Assembly: GCA_015179025.1 (NCBI GenBank)
Contig: WHUX01000018.1
Coordinates: 514,911-578,910 of the forward strand
From: Terfezia claveryi
Taxonomy: Eukaryota > Ascomycota > Pezizomycetes > Pezizales > Pezizaceae
Direction of reading: 5' to 3'
Length of the DNA stretch: 64,000 bases
How positions within the stretch are numbered: position 1 is the stretch's first letter; each line of letters starts with the position of its first letter. This document shows, in pieces, positions 11,900 to 23,484 of this stretch. The position numbers and the translations under genes were made by a program. The notes beneath the pieces are model-generated. The model ran no database searches, had not been told where the DNA came from, and saw nothing but the letters and a program-made list of their open reading frames with translations.

Positions 11900-14164
11900 C
11901 TATTGTCTTCTTACAGTCTCTGATGGTTTGGGCGCTGCGTTGTTCATGCCATCATTACTACCTCCACGCATGCTAGTGGCAGAGTATCGACTGGAGTTAT
12001 AGGATTTGGTTGTGCTCGTGCTTTGACTGCTGGTCGCAGAATTACGTCGATCATTGGTGTGTAGATATCGGTCTAAACCCCATGCACTTGGTGCGGCATT
12101 GGGATAATTTTTGGCATCAGAAAACTGGTGTTGGGTGTGTGCCGCATGGGGGAGATATTGCTGGTTCACAGATGCCGTCTGTGGGGCTTGCTTCAGTACG
12201 CCTGATGAATGCAGACTAGGTTGAGATAAACCAGAATCGGCAGTAGTGCGGTGGTCAAGACCTCGTTCTTGAAAAAAATCAGGAGGGGGGACTGTGAGGT
12301 TCGGGATATCCAGACCAACACAGTGCTGTAAGCGTTGAATCTGGTGATGCTTGTGAGGGCTCCCCTGGGGGTTTAAGTGGTTTAGCGGTGAGCTCTGTGC
12401 TTTAGGATCCTCAATTACCCGCCTTTTGTGGCTTCCCGTTGGCGCTGATGTCACCTGCTCGCTATTTTGGGGGTCTTCATATGTACTACTCCGAGATTCA
12501 GTCCGGCCCCTCTTACCCATGTCTGCTGTATTTGAAAATGCGAAAGTAGCTTGACCCTTAGCCTCAGGAAGCATCTCCAGTGCTCCCATCATATGAGTCA
12601 AATCCGTCATCGAATGGATATATTTCCGCTCTTTACCTTCGATACTTTCATTCCCATTGTCGGATTCCATAATCCCCCCTAGCGGTACAGTCTCTCCCAA
12701 GAGCCATTTCACCTGCCCATCTTGATGGATGACACGGTAGGTACACTTGCTGCGATGTACCCTACCCACGTCCTCAAGACCACTCCCCCTTAAGGCTGCC
12801 CCCAAGCCAACACTCTCGATGCTCGCTACTAACTTCTCCCGATCATCGAAGTGCACAAAAGTATCAATCCATTTCCGGTGAGCCGAAATTACGGTCATTA
12901 AACTCGAGCTAGAAATGATGGAATCATCTAAACCAAGGAGTTTTGTGAAGGCATGGTTCATGATTGGCAATTTATCTGAGGCCTGCTCTGTCTGCAGATA
13001 TGGTTTCTGCATTTTACCTTTCCCCTTGGGAGCCAGTATGATCTTGCCCCGCTCAGTATTCCTGGTGTCCTGATTGACTTTCTCCGCCGTGATGTAGGAG
13101 GCATATATTCCAACTGGCAACTTATTAAAGAGCTTACGCAGCTCCCGGTCTTGTTTGCTTGTCTCCTTTTCTCTCAAGACTTGCTTCTCCAGCGTGCGAA
13201 TCCGGTGTTGTAGTACTGCAATCATCATACCACCCTGTTCTTTCGGTACTGGCGGTTCCGAAACCAACGTGCGAGGTATATCAACTGTGGCGGCGGAACC
13301 CGAGAAATTCTCGACTCGCCTCCCAGCACCAGCATTACCGAGTTCCCCTGCAGCCTTTTCCGTAGGTCTCACGTCCGAGTGCGTCCTACAGATTTCCCTG
13401 AAAGCTGCAGATTGTACGTCCGTGCTGTAATCCGCAGTACGTCTAGTGTTCTCCCCACTCGTTCCATGCTCCAAGTCTCCTTCGTCCAAGGCAAAAACGT
13501 CCATCTTATATCCGCATAAAAGCTCCACACCATTCTCAGTCCCAATTGGACCTTGCAAAAATACATTCCATATTTTCTCCAGCTGTACAGCGTCCCAATA
13601 TCTTCCCTGTTCGCACAAGACATTCACCAACTCTCCATATATTAAAATTCTTGCGTACCCCTTCTCGCGCAGTTTACCTATGATGGGGTTAAGGAAGGAT
13701 TCAAACGAGTTTTGTGTTAACCCGTTCGAGAGAATGATCTCGAGGACCCCCTCCGCTTCACACATCAACAGCTGTCCACGCCGTTTCATAACCTCAGGGA
13801 ACAAGCAATGTTGGTGAAATAGTTGATGCTCGAGGGCAACGATATGGCTTGCGGTGGCAACAACTACGGCCGCTTCTTGTGATGAGAAGAAGCTGGTCAG
13901 GAGGAAGCTAGAGACTGAATCATATAGGTATGAATCTGAGTCGTAGAACTGAACGATGTGTTCACACTTCGGCGATATTGGATATTCGTGCTGTGAAGGG
14001 AAATTATGGCCTTTGCTAGCGTTGTGAGTGCTCTGATGATGCTGAAAGGAGCTGACTGCTGACTTTTGAGTATTGAATTGTGGGATTGCTACCTCCGGAG
14101 CCAGAGGACCATAGAGGTGGATCTGATGCTGCTGCGCCGGAGGAGCAGGGCGAAGCTCACGCAT
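11900..14164 (-). CDS. MEDS-domain protein with PAS-like domain
   Basis: A single uninterrupted frame of 754 residues. Residues about 67-268 match the MEDS (DcmR-type sensory) domain: HIVQFYDSDSYL, then AAVVVATASHIVALEHQL, RILIYGELVNVLCEQGRY, LLCGYKMDVF and AFREICRTHSDVRPTE. A short coiled coil (about 314-345) leads into a PAS-like fold (about 346-500), with a hydrophobic start (LFNKLPVGIY) and an end typical of PAS (CTYRVIHQDGQVKWLLGE). The tail (about 560-754) is low complexity, rich in Ser, Gln, His and Asn. MEDS and PAS are both sensory or ligand-binding modules, so a soluble signalling protein is inferred. No kinase, receiver or DNA-binding domain is visible. The first ATG fits; the N-terminal 60 residues are Gln/His rich. 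Confidence 0.85.
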   Translation of the reverse strand: MRELRPAPPAQQHQIHLYGPLAPEVAIPQFNTQKSAVSSFQHHQSTHNASKGHNFPSQHEYPISPKCEHIVQFYDSDSYLYDSVSSFLLTSFFSSQEAAVVVATASHIVALEHQLFHQHCLFPEVMKRRGQLLMCEAEGVLEIILSNGLTQNSFESFLNPIIGKLREKGYARILIYGELVNVLCEQGRYWDAVQLEKIWNVFLQGPIGTENGVELLCGYKMDVFALDEGDLEHGTSGENTRRTADYSTDVQSAAFREICRTHSDVRPTEKAAGELGNAGAGRRVENFSGSAATVDIPRTLVSEPPVPKEQGGMMIAVLQHRIRTLEKQVLREKETSKQDRELRKLFNKLPVGIYASYITAEKVNQDTRNTERGKIILAPKGKGKMQKPYLQTEQASDKLPIMNHAFTKLLGLDDSIISSSSLMTVISAHRKWIDTFVHFDDREKLVASIESVGLGAALRGSGLEDVGRVHRSKCTYRVIHQDGQVKWLLGETVPLGGIMESDNGNESIEGKERKYIHSMTDLTHMMGALEMLPEAKGQATFAFSNTADMGKRGRTESRSSTYEDPQNSEQVTSAPTGSHKRRVIEDPKAQSSPLNHLNPQGSPHKHHQIQRLQHCVGLDIPNLTVPPPDFFQERGLDHRTTADSGLSQPSLHSSGVLKQAPQTASVNQQYLPHAAHTQHQFSDAKNYPNAAPSAWGLDRYLHTNDRRNSATSSQSTSTTKSYNSSRYSATSMRGGSNDGMNNAAPKPSETVRRQ

Positions 14165-16642
14165 TTTCTTTCAGACAACTTTAATATGTGCTTATGTCGG
14201 TGTATAATACAAGAGTTGTTTGCGGGCTCCGCACTGGCAGGATACCGCAGGTATACCGGGTATTAAATCGCTAGGAATAACTGCTTGGGAGTGCCCGTCT
14301 CGATGTTGAAGTTAGCAAGATGCTCCCAAGCAATTATTTATTACCTAGGTCGATCTACACTATGAATGCTTCGCCCTTTGCCTTATTCTCCCTGTAGCGC
14401 GGATAGCGCCGTGGCTTTATTCACTCTATACCAGGGAGTGATATGTGGTAAAGATAGAATGGGTCCCGCAAATCTAAGTCGATATGTGCCTAGAGGAGAC
14501 CTCAAAGAACCTATGCGTGTTCTCTGCGCCGTTCAGCACATGTATGGGTTCAGACAGTCTAGAGAAAATTTAGGTCTGTATTTGCCGTCACGCTGCACTG
14601 TAATAACCCAACCAGAGAAGCTTGATTTCCGGTAGATAGGCTGCCAATAGATGTTCGTTCCTGCACTTGCAATTGCTGCAGGTTAACGTTTGGGGGCACA
14701 GGTTGAACATCAGGAAGAAGGTTGCAACGTTGCTGTGCCCGGGTATAGAGTTACTTAAGTGCGGTACCGTGGCCGTACAGCTTTCGACTGTGCAACCAGT
14801 CAGGCAGCAGGCCAACTAACGAGTGCTGGTTAGAGTCGAGTAAATTAAGGAATTTTTTTTCTTTAAAACTCATTACTCCTATTGGGTCCCAGTAGGGGGA
14901 CCATGAGGAGTTACCGGGAAACCCGGGTGGATTCAGAGAAGAACGTTGAAATTCAAAGACAGTCAGTGCATGCAAAACGTCAGCTTTTGAATTAACCCGA
15001 TTGCACTCTCGTCGGACGCGTAACACTGAGTTATCACGTACACCTTGTCTTGGGCCATGACTTCGTAGTCCCGAGTATCCCAGAAAAAGAGCCATCTACA
15101 ACACGGAGGTTACCTCACTGCAGTTTAAGGGTCTCCAACTTCTAGCGCCGGTAATATCGTGGCCCCCAAATGATGAGGCAAAACCTCTATTCGAGAATAT
15201 GGACTATAAAATATAATAATATCATTTCCGTAGTCACATTGCTTCAGTTATCAGAGTGATCCCCACCAGGATGTAGATATATGTTGGTAAATCTACTGAT
15301 TGTTTCAACAAGTGAAATCAACCGGCTCTGCAGATGAGCCGCCAAACGATATGTGCTTCTAGTCCCTGATTGGGCAGAAGCCCATAGCCGATCTCTGCTA
15401 ATCTTCGTTGGCTATAAATCCTTGCACCCCCAAGGTGTCCATGGATGAGGTTTGCTTGGTTTTATGGCTAGGTTATTGCCCATGTGCCCATATCAATAAT
15501 ATCTAAGCCTTCGCCAAATTGGTAAAGACTAAAACATTCGTAGGCAGTTTGAATTATGGAATTACCAGACAGTATGGTTTTTATTTTTTTTGGCGTCCTG
15601 ACCACAATCTCTATCTTCTTCGACTTTGCATTGATCTTTGAGGCCGTCGGCACTTACATTTTAGACTGCAGTGTCTCAATGTTGAACTGTACACCATTAA
15701 CGAGTAAGACCGGAAAAATGGTGAATTGATGCATCATTCATGTGTGTGAGTCTCTTCGAGCCTGGTACACTCTTAGCAGTGAGAGCCACAACTAGAAGTG
15801 CGAGGTGATAATATTTGGTATATACAATAGAGATGAGGCCTCTATGCTAATCGAAGTCCATCTATCAGCATTAGGCACTAGGTTTGACATGTATGAGAAC
15901 TTGACCTGGAATATATTGGTATTTTGGTTTGTTGACCAAAGTTTCCGCAAACTGCAATTGCGTATGTATTTTCAACCAAAGTGATCATCGCCTACTGTAA
16001 CGTCATTGTCGTACGATTTTACCGACAGCGACTCGGCTGCTTGCATGCAGAGATCCCCACCACCACAGTCATGATAAATGTCATTGCTTTTTTGATCCAC
16101 ACTAGTACTGTAGATATGCACTGCATGGTCCCATCTTAAGTGGTGAAAGACACAAGCTAATGTCACCTCTAGTTCAAATCGCGCATCTTAAGACTACATA
16201 CGCTACAAAATCCTTGATAGACAATCCAACATTTCATTACACATGAACATCTCTTCATAACATGGTTAGAGATGATAATGTGACATAGTATTGTACTGTA
16301 GTAAGTGCACACATTCTCAATGATTTGTTACATTTAAGATGTGCCATAATCAGAATGCAACCTTCTGATATCGGTAGGTACCGTTACCTACTGTAGATCG
16401 ATCCCAACCCTAACAGCTAAAGAGACATTATATTTCTTCTTCCAGAAGGTCTAGATCAACCTAAATGGGGTTTTTGCATCTGCGGTTTCAGTGTGGTCTG
16501 AGGAGGACTCATAACGTACGTGAGTACTATGGAACGAAAGTGCACCACTCAACAGATCTGATACAGTACCTCTTTCAATCACAAGCACTTTGGCCTCTCT
16601 GACTCCGGCCGCTAGCATATTTTTCCTCCCGCATGCACAAGC
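14165..16642. other. Intergenic, no gene recognised
   Basis: Only short open frames without family resemblance are found. The first few hundred bases are the upstream region of the divergently placed MEDS-PAS gene. A short palindrome (ggtaggtaccgttacctac) lies near 16376. Nothing else is supported. Confidence 0.55.
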
Positions 16643-16779
16643 CTACTCGGTACAGCGATAAATTATTGTCGTGCATGCAGCTTGCAGTTTCCAATTATCA
16701 ACTGAATTTTTGTGGACTGGCTAATAAATCTTGGTCTGCACACTGCTGCACCGCAATAATTTATCGTTGTACTGAGTAG
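16643..16779. mobile_element. 137-bp MITE with about 30-bp inverted ends
   Basis: ctactcggtacagcgataaa at the left end matches, as reverse complement with only a few differences, the right end running to 16779 (ending ttatcgttgtactgagtag). Pairing continues through aattattg and gtgca on both sides. The terminal CTA/TAG gives a TA target duplication, which fits a Tc1/mariner-derived MITE. It has no coding capacity. Two of the mismatches between arms are G/A transitions. Confidence 0.7.
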
Positions 16780-19480
16780 AATTCAAGGTCATGATTACAG
16801 TCATTGGTTCCGATGCTAATTTTTGTGCGTGATATCAACTTTGTATGATTGTTTTGTGATATGAAGGGGCTCCCTCAAACTGGGCAACCTTGCCCTTATT
16901 TATGGATAAGGCTGTTAACTGCTGAACCACCAGCTTGATAGGTGCGGGAAGGGAAACCTGCCTAGGCCAGTGATCGCTGATATATGCTGGTGATATTAAT
17001 GAGACATGATTATTGATTTTCATCGAAGGATGCGGAATAGATCCGTGATCCTCTACTTTACTGCCTCCGAAGCTTTTGATGATGCTGTAAGCAACAGTTT
17101 AACATCAAGCCCAGACTTTCTTTCTCTTTTACTATCAACCTTGTCTGGTAAGCACTAGGGTACCTCTAAATTTAACCCCAGGATAAACGTTTGCCTTGGA
17201 ATTGACACTTTAGCTCGTGACTGTTGCACGGAAAAAAAATTGTGCTTTTATTTGCTTTTAACTCCAATGCATCCTAATTTATGAATTTCAGATCATGTGG
17301 GAGAGTATCTGTATACATAGCTAGCATAGTGCGTCATTACTGAACAGAGAACCTTCGGAGCCGGGTCTCCATTAGATAAGATTCTCTATAGACGGAAAGC
17401 CAGTATGATCTACAAATAACCTTCTCAAATAGGTATTGCACCCCGGTATTCAGTTGAAAGAAGAAAAATGAACTACTCTGCTTGATATTTAGTATCAACC
17501 AACTTGTCACTGTCTTCATCGTTGATATTGGTACTGGGGACTGTGGCCCACAGGCACGTAGGGGGATTTTTATTGGCAACACATGTCCACGTGGTTCCTA
17601 CAAGCCACAAGTCTTCTGTAGCTAGCTTGTATTTGGCCACCTTCCCGGTGATACCAGTAGGCTAAACTTAGCAAGGACTTAGTAGTATATATGTCCCCGT
17701 AGCCCAGTGTACTAACTATACATATTATGAATGTATGTATACCTTTTAGACACCCCAGAGACTATTGTTGCGTGTCCTTGCAGAGAGCCTATGATTGTGA
17801 GCTGGTTGCAAATCAAATACCGCCTTCTTGTCTGCTGTCCTACTGGTCAGAAAACAATATGTAAGCGGTGCGTTGGTCGGCATACGGAGGCCCTAAGGTA
17901 TGTTGGTATTCGCGCAGCAGAGAAAAACCAATGATTTCGTGGCTGTTTCTTTCCCCATGAATATGTTGCTGCAACTACCCTACCTATAGTAGGTATAATA
18001 CAGAAACGCTTGAGCTCGGAAGTTTGTACCTATGAAATTCAATACTCTACTACATACATTACTAGGTAAAAGATACTAAACTCGAAGTGATATCACATTC
18101 CCTTAAACATCCAGAGTCTTTTCGGTCAGAGTAATTGGGTGTCTTTGGATCCGCAGCTGGAGAGTGCTTGCATGCAGCTGGTTCGATTCGATCATGCACT
18201 CCCCGATTTCCCGCACCCCAGAAAGCTTTTAGTGGTACTGATAACCTTACCGGTATTAATCCTAAGAAGCTTCCGTGCGATTTGAAAGCCAACTGAACGG
18301 TCAATGTCACCGGTTTCAATTACAATTCACTAACTCAACGAAGCATTCCAGCCGTCTCTTCATGTGGGGTTGTTTAGGTGTCAACAAGTAGGTAGGGACT
18401 AAATGCCCAGTTTGTTTTCCAGTACGAAAGAATGGAACATCCATATGCGCATCGTGAATGTGATATGACTTAAGTTACCCTGAGCTTGTCTGCGCGCGCA
18501 TCATTAGGCAAGCTAGACACGGAACCTCAATAGCAATGACAGTGAATGGCTAAGTACGCATACCAAATATTGGATCAGCGCTGGTGGCCAGTAGGCCGTA
18601 GGGCTGATCATACCACACGCCAGGGTTCGTTTACATAAGCAATCGGTCTTGGTATGTACTTATATATCAGTGTCCTTGCCATGGTAAGAACGCCCAAATT
18701 TAGTCATAAAGATTTTGACGTGCTAGAAGTCCTTTAAATTTACACAAAAAGATGTAATATCAAAGTTCACCGACAATATAAACTTTGCAAGACCTCCTAC
18801 ATCCACCTGCATTGAGTCTTCACGGTCCCATAAGCTCAAGTCCCAATCTCTTTTGTCCATTACCCTGAGCTCACCACCTCGTCATATCATTACCCTCAAC
18901 TCATCCTGCTATCAGGTGCCAAAGCGGAAATCCTGAGGTACTGCCTGAGCAGCTCTTGAACCTCCTGGGCCCATGATGCTATTAGAGTTGTGTAACACAA
19001 AGATGTCAACCTACACCAGATGTTGTTTCTGTCCCATTCTAAAGTGGATGGAAGGATTTTTTTTTTTTACTCCACTATTCCGGAAAAGTTGGATTCCCTG
19101 TTTTGTTATGAACTCCCGTTTGTATAGAATCATGCCTGTGCTCTTGATTGCTGTATTTGACAAAGGTTCGCTTTCGACTTAGATAGACACTTAAGCAATG
19201 TCTATTATCCTTCCAGGCATACTTCATTGAGTCTTATCTACAGATGAACTCGTTAATTATCTCAGTTACATGTTTAAGCGCCCCCGATAGCTTATCACAC
19301 TCTATCAGCCATAATGAACATTATTTACAACCGAGAGATCGTAGACTTCTCCATTGCTGAGTATAACCCAGCGACTAGGATATCAGATAGTTAGATTTTC
19401 TTTGGGCATTACCCAATCGACAATTTTCTTTTCGGGCCACATGCAATAGTAGGGCAGGAATTTATGGAACCCTCCCATAT
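16780..19480. other. Intergenic, no gene recognised
   Basis: No convincing gene, RNA or repeat structure was seen. Open frames are short and resemble nothing known to me. A poly-T run occurs at about 19057-19070. Confidence 0.5.
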
Positions 19481-19663
19481 TTACAACTGTTTTCTTGCCA
19501 ATCCGGGCACACAGAGTCCAGGTTTGTTACTGCAACACACTTTTTTGGATCGCCTCACTAGAATCTCAAAGGTCTTTGCGTCAGCATGCGAAACATGTAA
19601 GGACGTATTCCCCAGATTATCTTTCGTATGAAGCAAAGACGTAATGTGGGATTCGGTATCCAT
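19481..19663 (-). pseudogene. Ankyrin-repeat remnant, downstream piece
   Basis: The minus-strand frame contains DNLGNTSLHVSHADAKTFEIL, which fits an ankyrin repeat (consensus G-x-TxLHxA...). It is in the same orientation as the ankyrin-like frame at 20580-20937, with a Tc1/mariner relic between them. I infer that both are parts of one ankyrin gene split by the insertion. No intact gene can be assembled because frameshifts are present. Confidence 0.45.
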
Positions 19664-19687
19664 TATCCGAGGGCCACGTAAGTAGTT

Positions 19688-20579
19688 ACCACTGTATGTT
19701 CCTCGCCATCAGTCTTCGCACCTGGTAGCAACGCAACCATCGCGACACCTCTATATATTCTCAGATATCTCAACAAATACATTAATTTAGATCTATAGAC
19801 CGTGAAACTTCTTCCCTATAATTAAAAGAACATATACATGCTTCCCTTTCCCCCAATAAAATAATACTCTGTATACTAGCCCTTAGCCTCAATGGCCGCG
19901 GCGATTCCTGGCAAGCCGGTCAAATAGCTCCCAGCAGTGAATAATTGCATCAGCCAGCTTAGATTTGAGTGTCTCTACATCGCCAGATAATTCAAAGTAG
20001 TATTTATGGAGGTTTTCTTTGAGGCGCACCCAGACATGTTCGATGGGGATTAGATCCATGACCGTATACCCTTGGGATTGAAACCATTCCTTAACTGGGC
20101 CATAGTGAATTTCTGGGAGATAGTCCTGCAATGCCTTAAATATACTCTCCCCGTGAACCCCCCCCCTTCTTTGGACTCTGGGTCACCACGCATCTCAACC
20201 ATAGGTCCCTTCTCTGCCCCAGCAAGACAAGCACAGACCATCGTGTAACAGCTCAAGATTTTTCTTGGGGGGATTAATACAAGCCTTTTCCACTTTTCGC
20301 TAGAGTGTTCCAAAGACCCGTACAGGTTTCGTATTTGAGGGGCGGACTGGAACTTCACTTGGTGGGTCTTGTAGATGAGTCGGACAGTTGACTTCGGAAT
20401 ACCAGTGGATTCTGAGATCATGTCCCATGTGTCCCCAGCATCTCTACGCCCACATAAATAGGCTCGCATGGTAGGCGACACCGATTTTCCTGCGCTTGTT
20501 GTGTGTTGTGTTGATGCATCGGCTGCAACGCAATTAGGTGCGAATATTAATGTCCTAGAACTATACCAAGATACAGTGA
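19688..20579 (-). mobile_element. Degraded Tc1/mariner-type element
   Basis: The ends carry an imperfect inverted repeat, ccactgtatgtt at about 19689 and the complement of tcactgtatctt ending at about 20579. Left flank TA is present; the right flank is changed. The element lies inside ankyrin-like coding sequence and contains the transposase relic listed separately. At about 890 bp it is shorter than full fungal Tc1/mariner elements, so an internal deletion is likely. Exact borders are uncertain. Confidence 0.5.
19889..20538 (-). pseudogene. Tc1/mariner (DDE_3) transposase relic
   Basis: Two overlapping minus-strand frames together show a transposase. The first has SPTMRAYLCGRRDAGDTWDM and GIPKSTVRLIYKT, an N-terminal helix-turn-helix. 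Further on come MVEMRGDPESKEGGG and TGRVYL. The second frame (20131-19889) has LQDYLPEIHYGPVKEWFQSQ, GYTVMDLIPIEHVWVRLKEN and a short C-terminus, the end of the DDE catalytic domain. The middle, with the first catalytic Asp region, is missing or scrambled and a frameshift separates the halves, so it is not functional. It interrupts an ankyrin-type gene. Confidence 0.75.
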
Positions 20580-20937
20580 TCTCAAGGCTTGTAGTGCCGA
20601 ACGCGACTTCGTGCATTCCACAAGCTTAACAAAAGACTCAAGCGTTAAGGAGGGTAGGTCATGTTTATGCATGTCTTCTGCTCTCAGGCCTTCGTCGGGA
20701 TCAAAAGGCAGCGCTTTAAGCTCGTCTGCACTGGCTGCGGCATGTTCATGAATAATGGACGGTAATGCTTTCTTTGCTAGGGCCGAGTAACCAACATTGT
20801 AAAAAGCCAAGTGCAAAGGAGTCATCACGACTGTCCTCGAGCTCACTTGGGAGACACCTGGGAACCTTCTCATGGTCGCATTCTCTGACGGCGTAGTGTA
20901 AAAGGGTCGGCATCAAGGCAAAGGCCTGAGATGGCAT
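20580..20937 (-). pseudogene. Ankyrin-repeat remnant, upstream piece
   Basis: Minus strand: MPTLLHYAVRECDHEKV in one frame, then MTPLHLAFYNVGYSALAKKA and a further helical stretch (LESFVKLVECTKSRSALQAL) in another. TLLHYAV and TPLHLAF are typical ankyrin helix starts. The frame change near 20870 could be a small intron or a frameshift. The similarity ends where the Tc1-type element begins (about 20579). Function cannot be inferred beyond a protein-binding repeat. Confidence 0.5.
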
Positions 20938-23484
20938 GTACTTATTATTTTGTCAGTTCAACTGTGGCTAACTATATAAACTTTTTGAGTTACATACTTG
21001 TGGCCCCAACCTAGCTATAGTGCTTTCCCAGTGTGGCTGTAATATGGGCAAAATAGAGGTTCATGCTGCATTCGCTCGATACCTTGTAAAATACGACTAC
21101 GAAAAGTTTTAAAGGTGTAGTACCCGGGGATGGCCCACTCTATGGGCAAGTCGTGGGATAAGTGTCACATACGTTCAACGCAAGCCGCAAGTACATATGG
21201 ATACCAAGTAGTGGTACATCCCACCTCTTTGCCGTCATTTGCGAAAATTGTAATCTCAGTTCCAATATAAATACCGGTGCTCAGGTCTTGTTGGACTGGC
21301 AAGCAGAAGTATCCTACGCGGCAGGATGAACAGCCGTCGTTGTTAGCAGCATCAATATCTAGACTGTTGCACATTAGGACGATTCAAAGCTGCATCTTCC
21401 AAACTTACAATTGAGAAACCTAATTCGAAAGACTTACCTCCAGGGATTCCAAAAATCTGTGTGCAGATTCAGCTTTAGCTTGAGAGAGATTATCTACGGC
21501 CTGGCGACGGTTAATTTACCGCAGCAGAAATCTTATCAGCTACTTGCCTCCTTTTCAGTGTGGGAAACTTCTTACCTAATCATTAGTATAATTTCTTGGG
21601 GAGGGGTAGTCTGGTTGGCACAACGACCTCTGAAAGGGGAGGGGGCAATTCACTACTAGGGGTCTACGAGGATGTCAATTGTGGTAATATTCAATTACAA
21701 AGCGCCTTGGCAAAGCAAAACTTCAACATCTAATTGACCACCCCCCAACCGGCTCTAAATTAAATCTTCAGTTAAGTCTGCTTAGTAACATCGAAATCAG
21801 CAGAGAGTGTTGCTGAACTACATTTGGGTTTGATAGAGCGGCTCATATAGGTGCTGAAGGAGCTTCCCGGAGATGACATGATATTAGAGCTGTTGGACTA
21901 GGTATTTGGGTGTTTATAGAAAGATATTGGTGCGCCACTATTTGGTTGCTCTAGGAAGTCCTGGAGAACTTGATTAGGAATTATCCAGTCACTCTACATC
22001 TTCCTTCACCCAGTTCCGAACTTGAGTGGCTTTTCCCCTTTTACCTAGATGTTATTGATGTGATGGTGATGTTCTTATGTTGGTTGATGCTGCAATGTTG
22101 GGTGAGGTTGTGATGTCATGATGTTGACGAAGGTGCTAATCTCATGTCAATTATCTCCCCTTAACCAATTACGAGTTCCATTTAGATTCCGTTAAGCTTC
22201 TGGTCAGGCCAAGATGCCAAGGCGCTCCGTAATTGACATTACCTTAATCAACCTCCTTAAAAGACGAAAGAAAGAAAGAATTAACAGTGCCAAATTCCGC
22301 CCCGCAAATCGTATACAAAAGCCCCATCATTAGGTTCAAGGAAATATCGCGGAGCCGTTGTCCTCTGTAGAAGTACTAATAGGGCCTACGGAAATACAAT
22401 ATGGAAAACTAATACTGAGATTCTCATATTATAACCCCGTTAGCTGTTTGTTTAACCTTTGTCACACCTCAATGAAAAGGTTTAGGTCCGAATCTCAACC
22501 ATGACGGGATTCCCCAGACAGACAACTTTGGCAGTGGTGCTATTGCTACGCCCACTTCACTCTCCCTATAGGGTTATTATCAGACCGCCTTAGTAGGTAA
22601 TAGACCCTGCTCTCATCATCACCTCGAACTCAGTTGCTTGCGAGTGTCACAGTCCCTTCTTTTTCCTCAATATTGAATTTTCTCTTTTCAACCCCTGAAT
22701 CTTAATTTCTAATTAAGTACAAAAGTGAGGCTCTTCAGAATTTAGTTTCTTACATCCGAGGGGTTCCTTATACACAATTCTGATGGCCAGGGCTAAATAC
22801 AAACATCAATGCATGCCAGCTTTAATGTTCTGCTGTTGTAGTGTTATGAACCGCTGTTGGTAGGAACCTATATAGAACCCTGCCGTAGATGTTGGCGTAC
22901 TGTCTGCATCCTCGAGCTCCATACCCTCCCAATCACTCTTCCTACATGCTGCCTTGGCTCTGCCGCACTTGCCAATGCTGGTGGAATATGCCGAGGTTAA
23001 TAGCAAGCGATGTTTTGGTTGACCAGTTGGATTATACTTGTATATACTGAATATTCAATGCGCATGGGATTCTGTTGAATTTGGAATTCCAAGTATCTCC
23101 GTATGGACCTTATTTATTCTACATGTAGTTTCTGTTAAATTTACGCTAGAAGGATTTCCTATTTCGTACTACGGGATCTGGTAAGGTTGCAAGACTCTTG
23201 TACCCCGATGTTTCTTATACCCCAGTGCTTTCTTATGTGTGGTAGAGTCCGGCACCGGGTTTCCGCTCACCACTAGGTTTCCGCTCAGGCCTTTTTTTGC
23301 TTTTTTTGCGGCTGATCGCACCTCAAATAAGGAAGCGGGGCAAGTATTCTTGCGCAGAAAATTAACAGTCCTCTTCATAGCGCTCATAACCAATCCTCCA
23401 GACCATATAGAAGCATTATATACAATGTAAGTGTCATATATCTGGGTATAGTGGTGAGGTACTTACAGCATTGGTGTTATATAG
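20938..23484. other. Intergenic, no gene recognised
   Basis: Nothing coding is supported. The word tagtctggttggcacaacg occurs at 21607-21625, matching the palindrome arm at 4207. A partial direct repeat (ggtttccgctca) occurs twice near 23259-23285, just upstream of the pogo-like transposase, and may belong to that element's end. Confidence 0.5.
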
